A DNA stretch of 64,000 nucleotides from JAEZBP01 sp963832725 (GTDB taxonomy: Bacteria > Myxococcota_A > Polyangia > Polyangiales > Sandaracinaceae), in contig CAWHVG010000006.1 in the NCBI GenBank assembly GCA_963832725.1, forward strand, positions 62,001 to 126,000. Direction: 5' to 3'. Positions 44,411-53,778 of the stretch are shown here, piece by piece. The notes under the pieces were generated by a model. That model was not told the origin of the DNA. It ran no database searches and worked only from the letters and a program-made list of their open reading frames with translations. Numbering within the stretch: position 1 is the first letter of the stretch; each line of letters opens with the position of its first letter. The translations under genes and the position numbers were made by a program.

Positions 44411-45346
44411 TCAGGGCGTGGTGACCGTGAGCTGGACCTGACCACAGTTGTAGCTGGTCGTCATGGTCGAGTACATGAACGCATCAGCGACGATGTAGTA
44501 GGTGCCGGCGTCGAGCGTCGTCTGGAGGATCGACTGGCGAACCTCGTAGCTCCGGCATCCCGTCGGTCCCGGCGGGATCGTCGCCATATCGCAGGGGATG
44601 TCGTCGTCACATGCGATCTGCGTGGTCGAGTCGTCGCAGACCCGCCGGACGTAGACGATCGTGTCGATGGCGACGGTCGGATCGTTGTCCCTGAGCTCGA
44701 TCTGGACGGTCGTGCGCTCGGTCAGGGTCAGCCGGAAGGTCTGGTCTCCGAGGTTGGCGCGGCTCGTCGCGGAGCAGACGTCGGTCCGGGTGAAGGTGTT
44801 GTTGTCGCTCTGGTGGCAGAGGTCGAAGTTGCGGGTATCCCCGAGGTTGATCCGGGGCAGCGCGGCGCACGCCGCCGGCGACATCACGCAGGCGTTCGTG
44901 GTCGGGTTGCAACCGGGATCGCAGGGCATGGTCGTCTGCATGTCGCCCCGGTCACTGCACACGACCACGCCGCGGAAGTCGCCCGTGCAGTGCTGCTGGC
45001 CGGGCATGCACACCCAACCCTGGCATTGGTTGCTGGCGCAGAACGCGCTCATCGACTGGCAGTCGGTGCGCGTCTCGACACCGCCGGCGCAGCTCACCAG
45101 CGTGTCGCCCTCGCAGTGCTGCCCGGGTGCGCACGTGGGTCCGCCGGCGTCCGTCGTGGGGGGCGGTCCGGCGTCGTGTACGGGCGGTGGACCGATCGGC
45201 CCCGAGTCGTGGGTCGGCGGCGGACCGGAGTCGACGACCTGGAAACCGGCGTCGAAATCGCCGCCGAGCTGTCCCGGGTCCGGATTGATGATCGCGCTGC
45301 ATCCGGACAGCGCCACGACAGAAGCCAAGAAGCATGCGCGTTGCAT
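44411..45346 (-). CDS. lipoprotein with cysteine-rich and PPC-like domains
   Basis: 311 residues. Lipobox ALSGC near residue 16, then an Asp/Gly/Pro tether (DSGPPP-type repeats to about residue 70), a Cys-rich stretch (CAPGQHCEGDTLVSCAGG, CMPGQQHCTGDFRGVVVC; about ten cysteines) and a C-terminal beta-sandwich (FRLTLTERTTVQIELRDNDP, DAGTYYIVADAFMYS, GQVQLTV) of PPC/fibronectin-like type. Such modular lipoproteins line the myxobacterial surface. Ligand unknown. ATG 45346. rsmE begins nine bases past its stop. Confidence 0.8.
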   Translation of the reverse strand: MQRACFLASVVALSGCSAIINPDPGQLGGDFDAGFQVVDSGPPPTHDSGPIGPPPVHDAGPPPTTDAGGPTCAPGQHCEGDTLVSCAGGVETRTDCQSMSAFCASNQCQGWVCMPGQQHCTGDFRGVVVCSDRGDMQTTMPCDPGCNPTTNACVMSPAACAALPRINLGDTRNFDLCHQSDNNTFTRTDVCSATSRANLGDQTFRLTLTERTTVQIELRDNDPTVAIDTIVYVRRVCDDSTTQIACDDDIPCDMATIPPGPTGCRSYEVRQSILQTTLDAGTYYIVADAFMYSTMTTSYNCGQVQLTVTTP

Positions 45347-45406
45347 GGATCAAAAGTTAGGCCCTGCGCAGGGGGCAGGTCAATCCACGTCGGCGGCGCA
45401 CCGGCC

Positions 45407-46417
45407 TCATCGCACCCTGGCGAGGAGCACTTTGAGCGGCGGGCGCCCGTCCGGGCTGGGAAAGTCGGGGTCGACGGCGAGCAGCTCGACGTCCTCGAGC
45501 CGGCGGTCGATTTTCTCGGCCGTGCGCGTGACCACGGCCCGGAACGCGTCGGCTTCGACGGCGGGCACGTGGTTGGTCGCCATCAGGTACCCACCCGGCT
45601 CGAGACAGAGGAGCGCGGGCTTCAAGAGCGAGGGGTAGTCGCGCACCACGTCGATCGCGCCGAAGGGCGTCTTGGCCCAGCGCGGCGGATCGAGCACGAC
45701 CATGTCGAAGCGGCGCGGCGCGAGCCGCAGATACTCGCGGCGCGAGCCGCGCCCCTTGATCGGCAACCCGGCATACTGCCGGAGGACCGGGATCACGTTC
45801 TCGCGCACGAGCCGGAACACCGGGCCGCGGATCTCGTTGGCGAGCGCGTTCTCCGCACCGACGGTCAGCGCCGAGCGGGCGAAGTCGACGTTCACCACCT
45901 CGCGGGCGCCTCCCGCCGCCGCCATCACGCCGACGCCGCAGGTGTAGGAAAAGAGGTTGAGCACGCGACGACCATCCGCGAGCTCGCGCACCCGGCGACG
46001 CCCCGACCTGAGATCCAGGAAGAGCAGAGGATCGAGCCCGCCGCGCCGCGGATCGACGAGGAAGCGGAGCCCCGCCTCGCGTCCGATCGCCTGGTGCGCC
46101 TCCGGCGAGGCAGCGTGGAAGCGCGCGAAACCGCCGTGCCGGTAGGCCGGCCGGTGATTCCAGACCGGCTCCAGCGTCACACCGAGCTGGCGTGCGGCGA
46201 CGTCGGCGATCCCATCGACCACGCCCGCCTCGAGCGGCTCGCGGCCGGTTTGCAGCAAGAGGAGCGGACCATAACGGTCGACCGTGAGGCCCGGCACGCC
46301 CTCGACCGCGCCGTGGAGCAGGCGGACGCAGTCGGTCCCCTCGGCGAAGGCCGCTTCCAGCCAGGGCTGGCGCGCCTCGATGGCCCTGGCCAGCGCGTCG
46401 GTGACGGCTGCGCTCAC
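45407..46417 (-). CDS. RlmI-like class I rRNA methyltransferase
   Basis: 336-residue SAM-dependent methyltransferase. An N-terminal PUA-like part (VPGLTVDRYGPLLLLQTGRE) precedes the Rossmann domain: LNLFSYTCGVGVMAAAGGAR (motif I), VVNVDFARSALTVGAENALA, and FDMVVLDPPRWAKTPFGAID, whose D-P-P-R motif and preceding Asp match 23S rRNA m5C methyltransferase RlmI/RlmO relatives. The precise nucleotide cannot be assigned. The start ATG overlaps the TGA of the upstream response regulator by four bases (ATGA), so the two are translationally coupled. Confidence 0.85.
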   Translation of the reverse strand: MSAAVTDALARAIEARQPWLEAAFAEGTDCVRLLHGAVEGVPGLTVDRYGPLLLLQTGREPLEAGVVDGIADVAARQLGVTLEPVWNHRPAYRHGGFARFHAASPEAHQAIGREAGLRFLVDPRRGGLDPLLFLDLRSGRRRVRELADGRRVLNLFSYTCGVGVMAAAGGAREVVNVDFARSALTVGAENALANEIRGPVFRLVRENVIPVLRQYAGLPIKGRGSRREYLRLAPRRFDMVVLDPPRWAKTPFGAIDVVRDYPSLLKPALLCLEPGGYLMATNHVPAVEADAFRAVVTRTAEKIDRRLEDVELLAVDPDFPSPDGRPPLKVLLARVR

Positions 46418-46860
46418 TCGTTCTCGGTGCGGCGCCGGGCGGCTACGCGATCGTCCACGGCGCGTACGCCCGAGCGCTTCTTCTCGGTCTGGGCCACCAG
46501 CCGGTCGATGTCGTCGAGCAGCGCCGATGCACGGAAGGGCTTCACGTGCGCGGCGGCGAAGAGCTGCGCGTCCCCGCGCGGGATGCGATCCGCGGCCGCG
46601 GAGACCAGCACCAGCGGCGGCGCGTGCGGTCCGAGCTCGCTCCGGATGGCGCGGGCCAAGTCTGCGCCGGTACAGGGCCCGAGGTCGTAGTCGATTGTCA
46701 CCGCGACCGGGCTCCGCTCGAGCACGAGCGCCAAGGCCTCGTCCCGAGAGCCGGTGACGAGCGGCGAATAACCGCGCCAGGAGAGCACACGCGCGAGCAC
46801 GCGTCTCATCGCCTCGTCGTCGTCCACGGCGACCACGAGCGGGTGCCCAACGTCCGTCAC
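46414..46860 (-). CDS. single-domain response regulator
   Basis: 148 residues, CheY-like. Acidic pocket LVVAVDDDEAMRRVLARVLS, phospho-acceptor Asp in AVTIDYDLGPCTGADLARAI (D-Y-D-L-G), Thr/Ser position LVLVSAAAD and the conserved Lys in AAHVKPFRASALL. A basic C-terminal tail of about 30 residues (SGVRAVDDRVAARRRTENE) replaces an output domain. Start GTG 46860, placed at the fold boundary; the ribosome site is weak. Coupled by ATGA to the methyltransferase gene. No cognate kinase is adjacent. Confidence 0.85.
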   Translation of the reverse strand: MTDVGHPLVVAVDDDEAMRRVLARVLSWRGYSPLVTGSRDEALALVLERSPVAVTIDYDLGPCTGADLARAIRSELGPHAPPLVLVSAAADRIPRGDAQLFAAAHVKPFRASALLDDIDRLVAQTEKKRSGVRAVDDRVAARRRTENE

Positions 46861-46964
46861 GAACGAAATATGATGGCTCTCGCGCCCGATTGCGACCGTG
46901 AAGCGCCTCTCGAGAGCTCGGACCGACCTTCGGCGAGCGCGATGGAGTGGGTCATTCTCCGCCG

Positions 46965-48587
46965 TCACTCCCAGGGATCCATGAACTCCTGATGCCTCCG
47001 GCGCTGCGAGCTCGGCGGCGCGGGAGCCGGCGCGGCCTCGGGCTCCGCGGGTGAGGAGGACGGCTCCGGCCGAGCGACGTGCCGCGGCGCCGCTCGCGCG
47101 AGCACGACGTGCAACTCCGCTGCGCTCTCTCCGCTCAACGTCAGGCGATGGGGCTCGTACCCCTCCGCGCGCAGCACGATCTCCAGCTGCTCGCCGGCCG
47201 GCAGCCGTACGCGGTAGGGCGTTCCGTCCGAGGAGCGCCCGGTCGTTCGACGAGAAGACCTGCGCGACCGGCTCGCTCCGAACGACCGTCGCCGGCGGCT
47301 CGGCCAGACCGGGCTGCTCGGGCGCCGGCGAATTCACCTGCGCGGACGGCGCCGGCGGCGAGGGCTCGCGCACGGTCGTGGACGCGGACGCACCCGGCGC
47401 CGGCGGGCTCGCCACCTCGCCCTCCACCCGAGCGACTCCGTCGCGAACGGGCCGTCCGGCCCGGACCCACGCCAACCCCAAGACCAGCCCGAGGAGCACG
47501 ATCCAGCACGGCACCCGCTCCCAGCCACACCGCGCGGACGCGGGGAGGAGCGACGCCCGCCGCGTCCTCCCGGCTCGGCGCCTCCACCGACGAGACCGCA
47601 GGGAAGGCCACGCTCTCCGACTGGGAGGCGACGCCATGGAGTGCATCGGCCACCGCGCCCATGCTCGGAAAGCGCGCGGCCGGATCCTTGGCCAGGCACT
47701 GGAGGATCACCTGCTCCAACCCGGCCGGGATCTCCAGATTCCGGCGTCCGCTGCGAAGGAGGCACCGGCGCCTCGAGCATCTGCATCCGGACCAGCGCGA
47801 CGAGGTCCTGGTGGAAGAAAGGCAGCGTGCCGGTGACCATCTCGTAGAGCATCACGCCGAACGAGTAGATGTCCGTGCGGTGATCGACGCCGCGGCCCGC
47901 ACACTGCTCGGGCGACATGTACTCGGGCGTGCCCATCACCCGCCCGGCGACCGTGATCTTCGCGCCGTCCTGCATCTTGGCGATGCCGAAGTCGAAGACC
48001 TTCACGAAGTCCGAGCGGCCGCGGGCGCTCGTGAGCAGGACGTTCTCGAGCTTCAGATTGCGGTGCACGATCCCGCTCTCGTGGGCGGCGCCGAGCGCCT
48101 CGCAGACCTGAAGCGCGATGCCGACCGCGCGCTCCCACTCGATCGGACGCTCGCACACGATGGTGAAGAGGTCTCGGCCGTCGATCCGCTCCATCACGAT
48201 GAAGGTCGAGCCGTCCGGCAGCTGCCCGAAGTCGCGAACGTCGACGATGTGCTCGTTGCCGATGGAGGACGCCGCCCGCGCCTCCCGCCGCAGCCGCGCG
48301 ATGGCCTCCGCGTCCCCCGAGATGTCGGCGCGCAGCACCTTGATGGCCACCCGCGAGCCGAGCACCTCGTGACGCGCGCCGTAGACGACGCCCATCCCGC
48401 CCTCGCCGAGGACCTCTTCGATGCGGTATCGGCCGTCGAGCACCTCTCCGACGAGCGCGTCCGAAGCGCCGGACACGCTGGCCTCGGGCCCGCTCGGCAT
48501 CGGACGGTCCTGAGACGGCGAGGAAGCCTCGGCCTGCGGCTCGGGCCCGTCTCCATCGAGGGTGCTGGCGGTCGGTTCGTCGGACAA
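46965..48587 (-). CDS. Ser/Thr kinase with HRN catalytic loop, frameshifted
   Basis: About 530 residues when joined. Kinase domain about 45-310: GEGGMGVVYGAR, VAIKVLRADI, catalytic loop SGIVHRNLKLENVLL, VFDFGIAKM, GTPEYMSPEQ. The loop Asp is Asn (codon AAT), which normally abolishes phosphotransfer, while DFG is intact. After a shift near 47735 the frame gives MEQVILQCLAKDPAARFPSM; a second near 47570 leads to one membrane helix (WIVLLGLVLGLAWV); a third near 47235 leads to a PEGA-like tail (LRAEGYEPHRLTLSGESAAE) ending FMDPWE. It could be a pseudokinase receptor. Start uncertain (TTG 48587); divergent from yhbY. Confidence 0.75.
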
Positions 48588-48685
48588 TGCGGTCAGGCCA
48601 GTCTCTGGCCTCGGAGCGCGAACGACAAGGGCCTCCGCCGCGTCGGCTGGCGTGCCGGCGGGGCGGAAGCTATGGCTCGGCCCCC

Positions 48686-48998
48686 ATGAGCACGAGCAGC
48701 GCGACCTTGAGCGGCCGGCAGAAGCGACACCTCCGCGCGCTGGCCCATCACCTCGAGCCCGTCGTGCAGGTGGGGAAGGAAGGCGTCAGCGCGCCCGTGG
48801 TGACCGCGACCGACCAGGCGCTCACGGACCACGAGCTCATCAAGGTGCGGCTCCCGCAGGTGGACCGGCACGAGCGCACCGTGATGGCCGCGACCCTCGA
48901 GCGGGAGACCGGCGCCTCGCTCGCCGGAACGCATGGGCCGCGTGGCGATCCTCTACCGGCGCCACCCGACCGAGCCCAAGATCCACGTCCCCCGCTGA
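48686..48998 (+). CDS. yhbY: YhbY-family RNA-binding (CRM) protein, one frameshift
   Basis: Ribosome-assembly CRM-domain protein of about 103 residues. LSGRQKRHLRALAHHLEPVV-QVGKEGVSAPVV is the family signature with the GxxG-like loop; TDQALTDHELIKVRLPQ and the ATLERETGASLAG strand follow. Near 48930 one base is lost or gained and the other frame finishes RVAILYRRHPTEPKIHVPR with a stop at 48998, exactly the canonical C-terminus. A conserved housekeeping gene broken at its last 25 residues points to a sequence error. ATG 48686. Confidence 0.88.
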
Positions 48999-49057
48999 GC
49001 ATCGCCGGGCGCGAGGCGGGCGGCGCGCGAGCGCCCCAGGTGGTACGCTCTCGTACC

Positions 49058-50329
49058 ATGATGCAGCGCTGGCGGGGCCTGAAGGGTCTGATCCACGACG
49101 CGGTCGACCGAACGACGGAGCTGGTCGACGAGGGGCACGAGTCGACCTCGCGCGCCGTGATGCGCGCGTTCGACATGCTCGCGCCGCCGCTCTCGGGACC
49201 GGCCCGAACCGTGGACGGAGCGCGAAGGCTGGGGACGCGCGGCGTACTCGGAACCATCCGGGTCGTGAACCGCGCGGTGGAGGCCATCAGCGACGCGGGG
49301 CTGGACGTGGCCGAGCGCGCGCTCGAGCTCCCCGAAGCAGACGCGGTGCCCATGCGCTCCGACGTGACCAAGAGCGGCGCCTGGGTCGGCGACGCAGCGA
49401 TGGGCCTGCTCAACGGCGCGGTGGGCGACTACCTGCACCGCCGGACCAACGGGCTCGATCTCGGGATGCAGCTCCGGCACGGCGGCCGCTACCTCGATCT
49501 CGACGCGCCGCGCGTCGAGGGCGCTACCGGCAAGGTCGCCCTCTTCGTGCACGGCCTCGCCACGACCGAGTGGTCCTGGTGCCTGGAGTCCGAGGCCTAC
49601 CACGGCGACCCGGGCGCCAGCTTCGGCACGCTGCTCGCCCGCGACCTCGGCTACACGCCCGTCTTCCTCCGCTACAACACCGGCCGCCACGTATCGGAGA
49701 ACGGCCAGCTCCTCGCCCGCGAGCTGGCGCGCTTCGTCGAAGGCTATCCGGCTCCGCTCGAGGAGCTGCTCCTCATCGGGCACAGCATGGGTGGGCTGGT
49801 CCTCCGGAGCGCGTGCCACTACGCCGAGCGGGAGGGCCTCGACTGGATCGCGAAGGTGCGGCGCGTCTTCTGCCTCGGCTCGCCGCACCACGGCGCGCCG
49901 CTCGAGAAGCTCGGCAACATCGCCGCGGCCGTGCTGGGCGCCATCGACACGCCGGCGACGCTGATCCCGGCCCGGCTGATCGAAGGACGCAGCGCGGGCA
50001 TCAAGGATCTCCGCCGCGGCGCGCTGGTGGACGAGGACTGGCTGGGGCGCGACGCGGACGCGGTGCGCGAGCCCGAAGCGCGCGCCATCCCGCTCCTCGA
50101 GCACGTCACCTACACCTTCCTGTCGGCGACGGTGACGGTCGATCCCGAGCACCCTTTGGGCCGCATCGTCGGTGACCTGCTCGTGCAACGGCCCAGCGCC
50201 TCCGGCGCACGCGTCGCGCACCGCACCTTCCCCATCGAGACGCGGAACTACGGCGGGGTCCTGCACCACCAGCTCCAGAACCACCCCGCCGTCTACGCGC
50301 AGATCCGCGCCGCCTGCGCCGACTCCTGA
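49058..50329 (+). CDS. PGAP1-like alpha/beta-hydrolase (lipase/esterase)
   Basis: 423 residues. An amphipathic helical N-terminal region of about 150 residues (HDAVDRTTELVDEGHESTSR onward) precedes a hydrolase core: KVALFVHGLATTEWSW (oxyanion loop), LLLIGHSMGGLVLRSACHYA with the nucleophile Ser near residue 242, CLGSPHHGAPLEKLGN as the family-typical loop, and a C-terminal His candidate in GVLHHQLQNHP. This arrangement matches PGAP1-like/lipase-3 cytoplasmic esterases. Substrate unknown. Start ATG 49058 (49061 also possible). Its 3' side is a 22-bp tandem repeat array. Confidence 0.85.
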   Translation: MMQRWRGLKGLIHDAVDRTTELVDEGHESTSRAVMRAFDMLAPPLSGPARTVDGARRLGTRGVLGTIRVVNRAVEAISDAGLDVAERALELPEADAVPMRSDVTKSGAWVGDAAMGLLNGAVGDYLHRRTNGLDLGMQLRHGGRYLDLDAPRVEGATGKVALFVHGLATTEWSWCLESEAYHGDPGASFGTLLARDLGYTPVFLRYNTGRHVSENGQLLARELARFVEGYPAPLEELLLIGHSMGGLVLRSACHYAEREGLDWIAKVRRVFCLGSPHHGAPLEKLGNIAAAVLGAIDTPATLIPARLIEGRSAGIKDLRRGALVDEDWLGRDADAVREPEARAIPLLEHVTYTFLSATVTVDPEHPLGRIVGDLLVQRPSASGARVAHRTFPIETRNYGGVLHHQLQNHPAVYAQIRAACADS

Positions 50330-50410
50330 CGACGAGCCGCCGACTCGCCGGCATCGCTGCGATGCGCGAGCGCCACCTCATCCCGCTCCGAGAGCGTTCG
50401 GAGTGATCCT

Positions 50411-50690
50411 CGGGACCGCTCCAATGGCTCCTCGGGACGCTGCAATTGCTCCCCGGGACCAATCCAGATCGGCTCCCCGGGACCGATCCAATTGCCCCCC
50501 GGACCGATCCAATGGCTCCCCGGGACCGCTCCAATGGCTCCCCGGGACCGATCCGAATGGCTCCCCGGGACCAATCCAATTGCTCCTCGGGACCGCTCCA
50601 ATGGCTCCCCGGGACCAATCCAATGGCTCCCCGGGACCAATCCAATGGCTCCCGGGACCAATCCGGTTGCTCCTCGGGACCGACCCAATC
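50411..50690. repeat. about 13 copies of a 22-bp tandem repeat
   Basis: Units begin with CGGGAC at 50411, 50433, 50454, 50478, 50500, 50521, 50543, 50566, 50588, 50610, 50632, 50653 and 50675, followed by C(A/G)ATCCAATGGCTCC. Most steps are 21-22 bp, about two helical turns. Unit ends GGGA/TCCC are mutually inverted. It fills the gap between the esterase and a small lipoprotein gene. No unique spacers; minisatellite-like. Confidence 0.9.
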
Positions 50691-50697
50691 GCTGCGA

Positions 50698-50939
50698 TCA
50701 AGGGCCGTCGTAGAGGCAGCCCATGAACGCGGCGCAGGCCGCGTCGTCGTGCTCGGCGGGGACCATGTCCGCGCACGCGCGGTAGGAGTCGGGCAGCCCG
50801 GCGCACGTGAACCCGCCGCCGGAGCTGGGTCGCACATCTCCACGCCCCGCCGGATGGTGGCGCAGGCCGGATCCTCCTCGCTCGCTCCCGAGCAGCCGAG
50901 CGCGCCGAGCGCGAGGCCGAACACGATGGCCATTCGCAT
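50698..50939 (-). CDS. short lipoprotein, one frameshift
   Basis: About 80 residues when joined: MRMAIVFGLALGALGCSG (lipobox GALGC), DPACATIRRGVEMCD, then after a shift near 50825 SSGGGFTCAGLPDSYRACAD and DDAACAAFMGCLYDGP with the stop at 50698. Six mature cysteines suggest a small disulfide domain. Family not recognised. Its stop abuts the 22-bp array. Confidence 0.6.
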
Positions 50940-50944
50940 GCCCG

Positions 50945-52469
50945 GAGGGTCGTCTTGGCCGAGAACGCGCGCGACCCGCCCAGCCTCGATTTCGCGGGCC
51001 CACATGAAGCAGACGCGTCGCCAGCCCGCGTGCTCGGAATCGCCTCGAGCTCCGTCGGGCCGAGCGCGCGGTCCCAGCGGAGCAAATGCGCGACCGCACC
51101 GCCTTCGGCCGGATGGATGACCAGGTGCGAGCGCGGCGCGGGCGGCGTCCCCTCGTCCTCGGCCCACGCGCCCACGTTGATGTAGGTGACGGCGTCGCGG
51201 AGCCGCTCGCGCGCCGGCACGTGGGTGTGGCCCATCACGATGAAGGGCGCCGGGAAGATGGAAGCCACCGCCTTGGCGCAGGTGACCAGCTCGGGCACGG
51301 CGTCCACCTTGCGCCGCTTGCAGAGCCGCCGATGAGCGAGCGCCCACAGCGCCAGGACCGCGGCGCTCGCCGCCCAGACCCGCGGCTCCACCATGGCGAT
51401 CCCGATCACGACGCCGAGCAGGAGCAACGCGAGCGCGGCCAGGGCCAAGCGAATCGAGCAGGAGGCTGCTCATGATGCCCGACACGGAGCGCGTGACCGG
51501 CGCGGCTTGCAGCGGCAGAGCGCCCTCACCTTGCGCAGTCCCACCTTCCGCGCGCGGCGAAGCGCTTCAAGGCTTGCTCGTGCTGCGCCCGCAGCGAGCC
51601 GGTCGCGCCGGCCAGGTTGGCGCGCCGCAGCCGGAAGAGCTCCCGGATGGCCTGCACGAAGCGCAGGGCGAGCACGACCATCCCGGACACGCCGAGGCGA
51701 AGGCCGAAACGCAGATAATCGACGATGCCCTTCTCTTCGTGACCGTGCTCGCTGAGCCCCGGCGTCGGCCGGACCACGAAGCGCAAGAGCACGTCGCAGA
51801 AGCCGCGCGCCACGCGTCGTGGATCGGTCGGCGAGAGCGGCGCCAGCACGTGCTCGGTGGCGCAGTACTCGTCGTACTGATGACCGTGCTCGATGTACGC
51901 GAGTCGTCGCGATAGAAGAACCACGGGCTGTACTCGATGCGGGCGAGCGCCGCGTCGCGATCCAGCGTTCGGCCGAGGTCCGCGTCGTGTCGCTCCGCGG
52001 CTTCGAATCAAGGTGTGGGTGAGCGCCTCGCGCACGTCGTCCCAGTAGAGCTCGAGGTCGTGGTTGCCGTGAATAATCGTGATCGCGTGCCCCGCCCCCA
52101 GGAAGCGTCCGAACGCGTCGAAGACCGGTGCGTGTCGGGCCGTCACGGCGCGCAGCTTGGCCAGCGTGTGATCGCGGGCGTTTCCGAGCCCGTGGGCGCG
52201 CTCCTCCGCGCTCGGCGACGTCTCGATGCCCGGATGCTCGGAGGGGAGCGTCATCCCGATGAAGTCGATCAGTTCGCCGGCGATCACCATCCGCCACCGC
52301 CCGCGCGCCGGCGGGTCTGCCGGTAGTGATCGATCAAGCGGGTGAGGTCGTCGTCGATCTCCTTCGAGCGGCGAAAGGTCGAGCTCGCCGACTCGTGGAG
52401 CACCAGGTCGGAGCCGAGGTGGACGTCCGACAACACGATCAGGCTCTCGACCACATCGTTCACGGTCAT
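50945..52469 (-). CDS. calcineurin-like metallophosphoesterase, several frameshifts
   Basis: Membrane-linked phosphoesterase assembled from several minus-strand frames. The N-terminal frame gives VESLIVLSDVHLGSDLVLHE (D-x-H metal motif); the next gives VIAGELIDFIGM (GE where most relatives have GD, codon GAA) and TIIHGNHDLELYWDD (GNHD); then YIEHGHQYDEYCATEHVLAP (His ligand) and a helical stretch; then, after further shifts near 51470, two membrane helices (LALAALALLLLGVVIGIAM, AASAAVLALWALAH) and FIVMGHTHVPARERL with YINVGAWAEDEG (the last GHTH ligand). Four or more shifts are needed. The C-terminal limit is not certain. Related proteins hydrolyse nucleotide or lipid phosphates; substrate unassigned. 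ATG 52469. Confidence 0.7.
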
Positions 52470-52698
52470 TTTCAATCATCCCTAGCTCCCGTGTCGGCGT
52501 CGTCACAGATCGGATCACGCTTCGTTGCGGCGGGGCGACGATCTCGCTTCCCGGGCGGTCGGGCGCTCGAGGCGGCTCGCTCGGTCGTGCTGCGGTGTGG
52601 CGCGCAGACCCTTCACACCTGCGGCCCTCTCGATGGGGACCGGACGAACGAGGCAGTCGGAGCGGCCCTCGGCGTGCTCGCGAGCGCGCCTGGCCAAG

Positions 52699-52990
52699 GA
52701 GAGGGCGAGCAGCCCCAGCGACTCGGACGCCCCAGACGAGCCAGAGGCCGCCCTCGTCGCCCTGGTCCTCAGCGCGTTCGGGGAGCGCGCCAGGCCAGGA
52801 AGAGGCCGAGCGCGAGCAGCGCCAGCGACGCGCCCGCGACCGTGACGCCCCAGACGAGCCAGAGGCCGCCCTCGTCGCGCTGGTCCTCAGCGCGTTCGGG
52901 GAGCGCGCCAGGCCAGGAAGAGGCCGAGCGCGAGCAGCGCCAGCGACGCGCCCGCGACCGTGACGCCCCAGACGAGCCAAGGTCCCCCCA
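52699..52990. repeat. 118-bp segment in three tandem copies
   Basis: GACGCCCCAGACGAGCCA recurs at 52726, 52844 and 52962, exactly 118 bp apart, with near-identical flanks. The gene-proximal copy encodes the last residues of the M50-type protease (LLALGLFLAWRAPRTR). Because 118 is not a multiple of three, the two distal copies cannot extend the protein. A recent slippage or recombination duplication of a gene end. Confidence 0.9.
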
Positions 52991-53591
52991 GCCCGGCCGC
53001 CATGCCGGCGACGTCGCTCGGCCGCAGGTCGCCGCCGATGCGCGCCTCCGGCGTGAAGCAGTAGTCGATGCGCGAGACCGTATCGAGCGCGAAGACCACG
53101 CCGAGGAACTGCGCGGCGACCATGCGCGTGGTGTCTCCGCCGCGGCGCGCGACCAGCGCGAGGACCAACGCGACCCCCGGCAACGCGACCCAGCCCGCCA
53201 CCGAGCGCACCCACACCAACGCGCTGAGCACGATGGCCGCCGCCGTCGACCCCAGCACCGCGGTAGCGCGCTTGGGACCGCGCGAGACGGCCAGCACGAG
53301 CGCACCGGCGAGGGGCGGCCCGAGCAGCCCACCCGCCGAGACCAACCCCGAGCGCCAGCCGGCGTCGATGCGGGTGAACGCCAGGCCCGACGCGTCGCCG
53401 AAGACGCGCAGCGAGTCGAACGAGCCGCCGAGCAGGAGCGCCGTGAGGCCGTGCCCCATCTCGTGCACCCACGTCGCCAGGAGCGTGAAGGGATAGAGCA
53501 TCGTGCCGCCGAAGGGCACGAAGGCCTTCACCGCGAAGAGGAGCACGGCCGCGAAGATCAGCGCCCAGCGCGCGCTGGTGGGCGCGTCCAC
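52887..53591 (-). CDS. M50-type membrane metalloprotease
   Basis: 234-residue integral membrane protein with six or more hydrophobic helices. The zinc motif H-E-x-x-H is in TLLATWVHEMGHGLTALLLG (about residue 45), matching peptidase M50B (PF13398-like) proteins, which differ from the site-2 protease RseP in lacking PDZ domains. Later helices include LVSAGGLLGPPLAGALVLAV and GWVALPGVALVLALVA. A second zinc ligand is not obvious. Start GTG 53591 (VDAPTSARWALIFAAVLLFA) with GGAG 14 bases upstream; uncertain. The 3' end is triplicated in tandem. Confidence 0.75.
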   Translation of the reverse strand: MDAPTSARWALIFAAVLLFAVKAFVPFGGTMLYPFTLLATWVHEMGHGLTALLLGGSFDSLRVFGDASGLAFTRIDAGWRSGLVSAGGLLGPPLAGALVLAVSRGPKRATAVLGSTAAAIVLSALVWVRSVAGWVALPGVALVLALVARRGGDTTRMVAAQFLGVVFALDTVSRIDYCFTPEARIGGDLRPSDVAGMAAGLGGPWLVWGVTVAGASLALLALGLFLAWRAPRTR

Positions 53592-53778
53592 GTCGTCTGG
53601 CGAGCTCCGTCCCCCGGGTCCGCATTGCGCCAGCCATCCCGAAGGTCTCAAATTCAATCGAGAAGAACAAGTCTGGTTCTCGGCGCCGGAATCCGTCACC
53701 TTCCGCGCCTTCCAAAACCGGAGGTGGGGATGCAACAATCTCGGAATTCTGTTCTGTCGACCCGAGCCCGGAAGCACC

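Noticed and set aside
46414..46860. Fusion of the response regulator to the upstream kinase frame (an open frame to 47646)
   Set aside because: The upstream part is the shadow of the kinase tail; a GTG at the fold boundary and the ATGA overlap downstream support a separate small gene.
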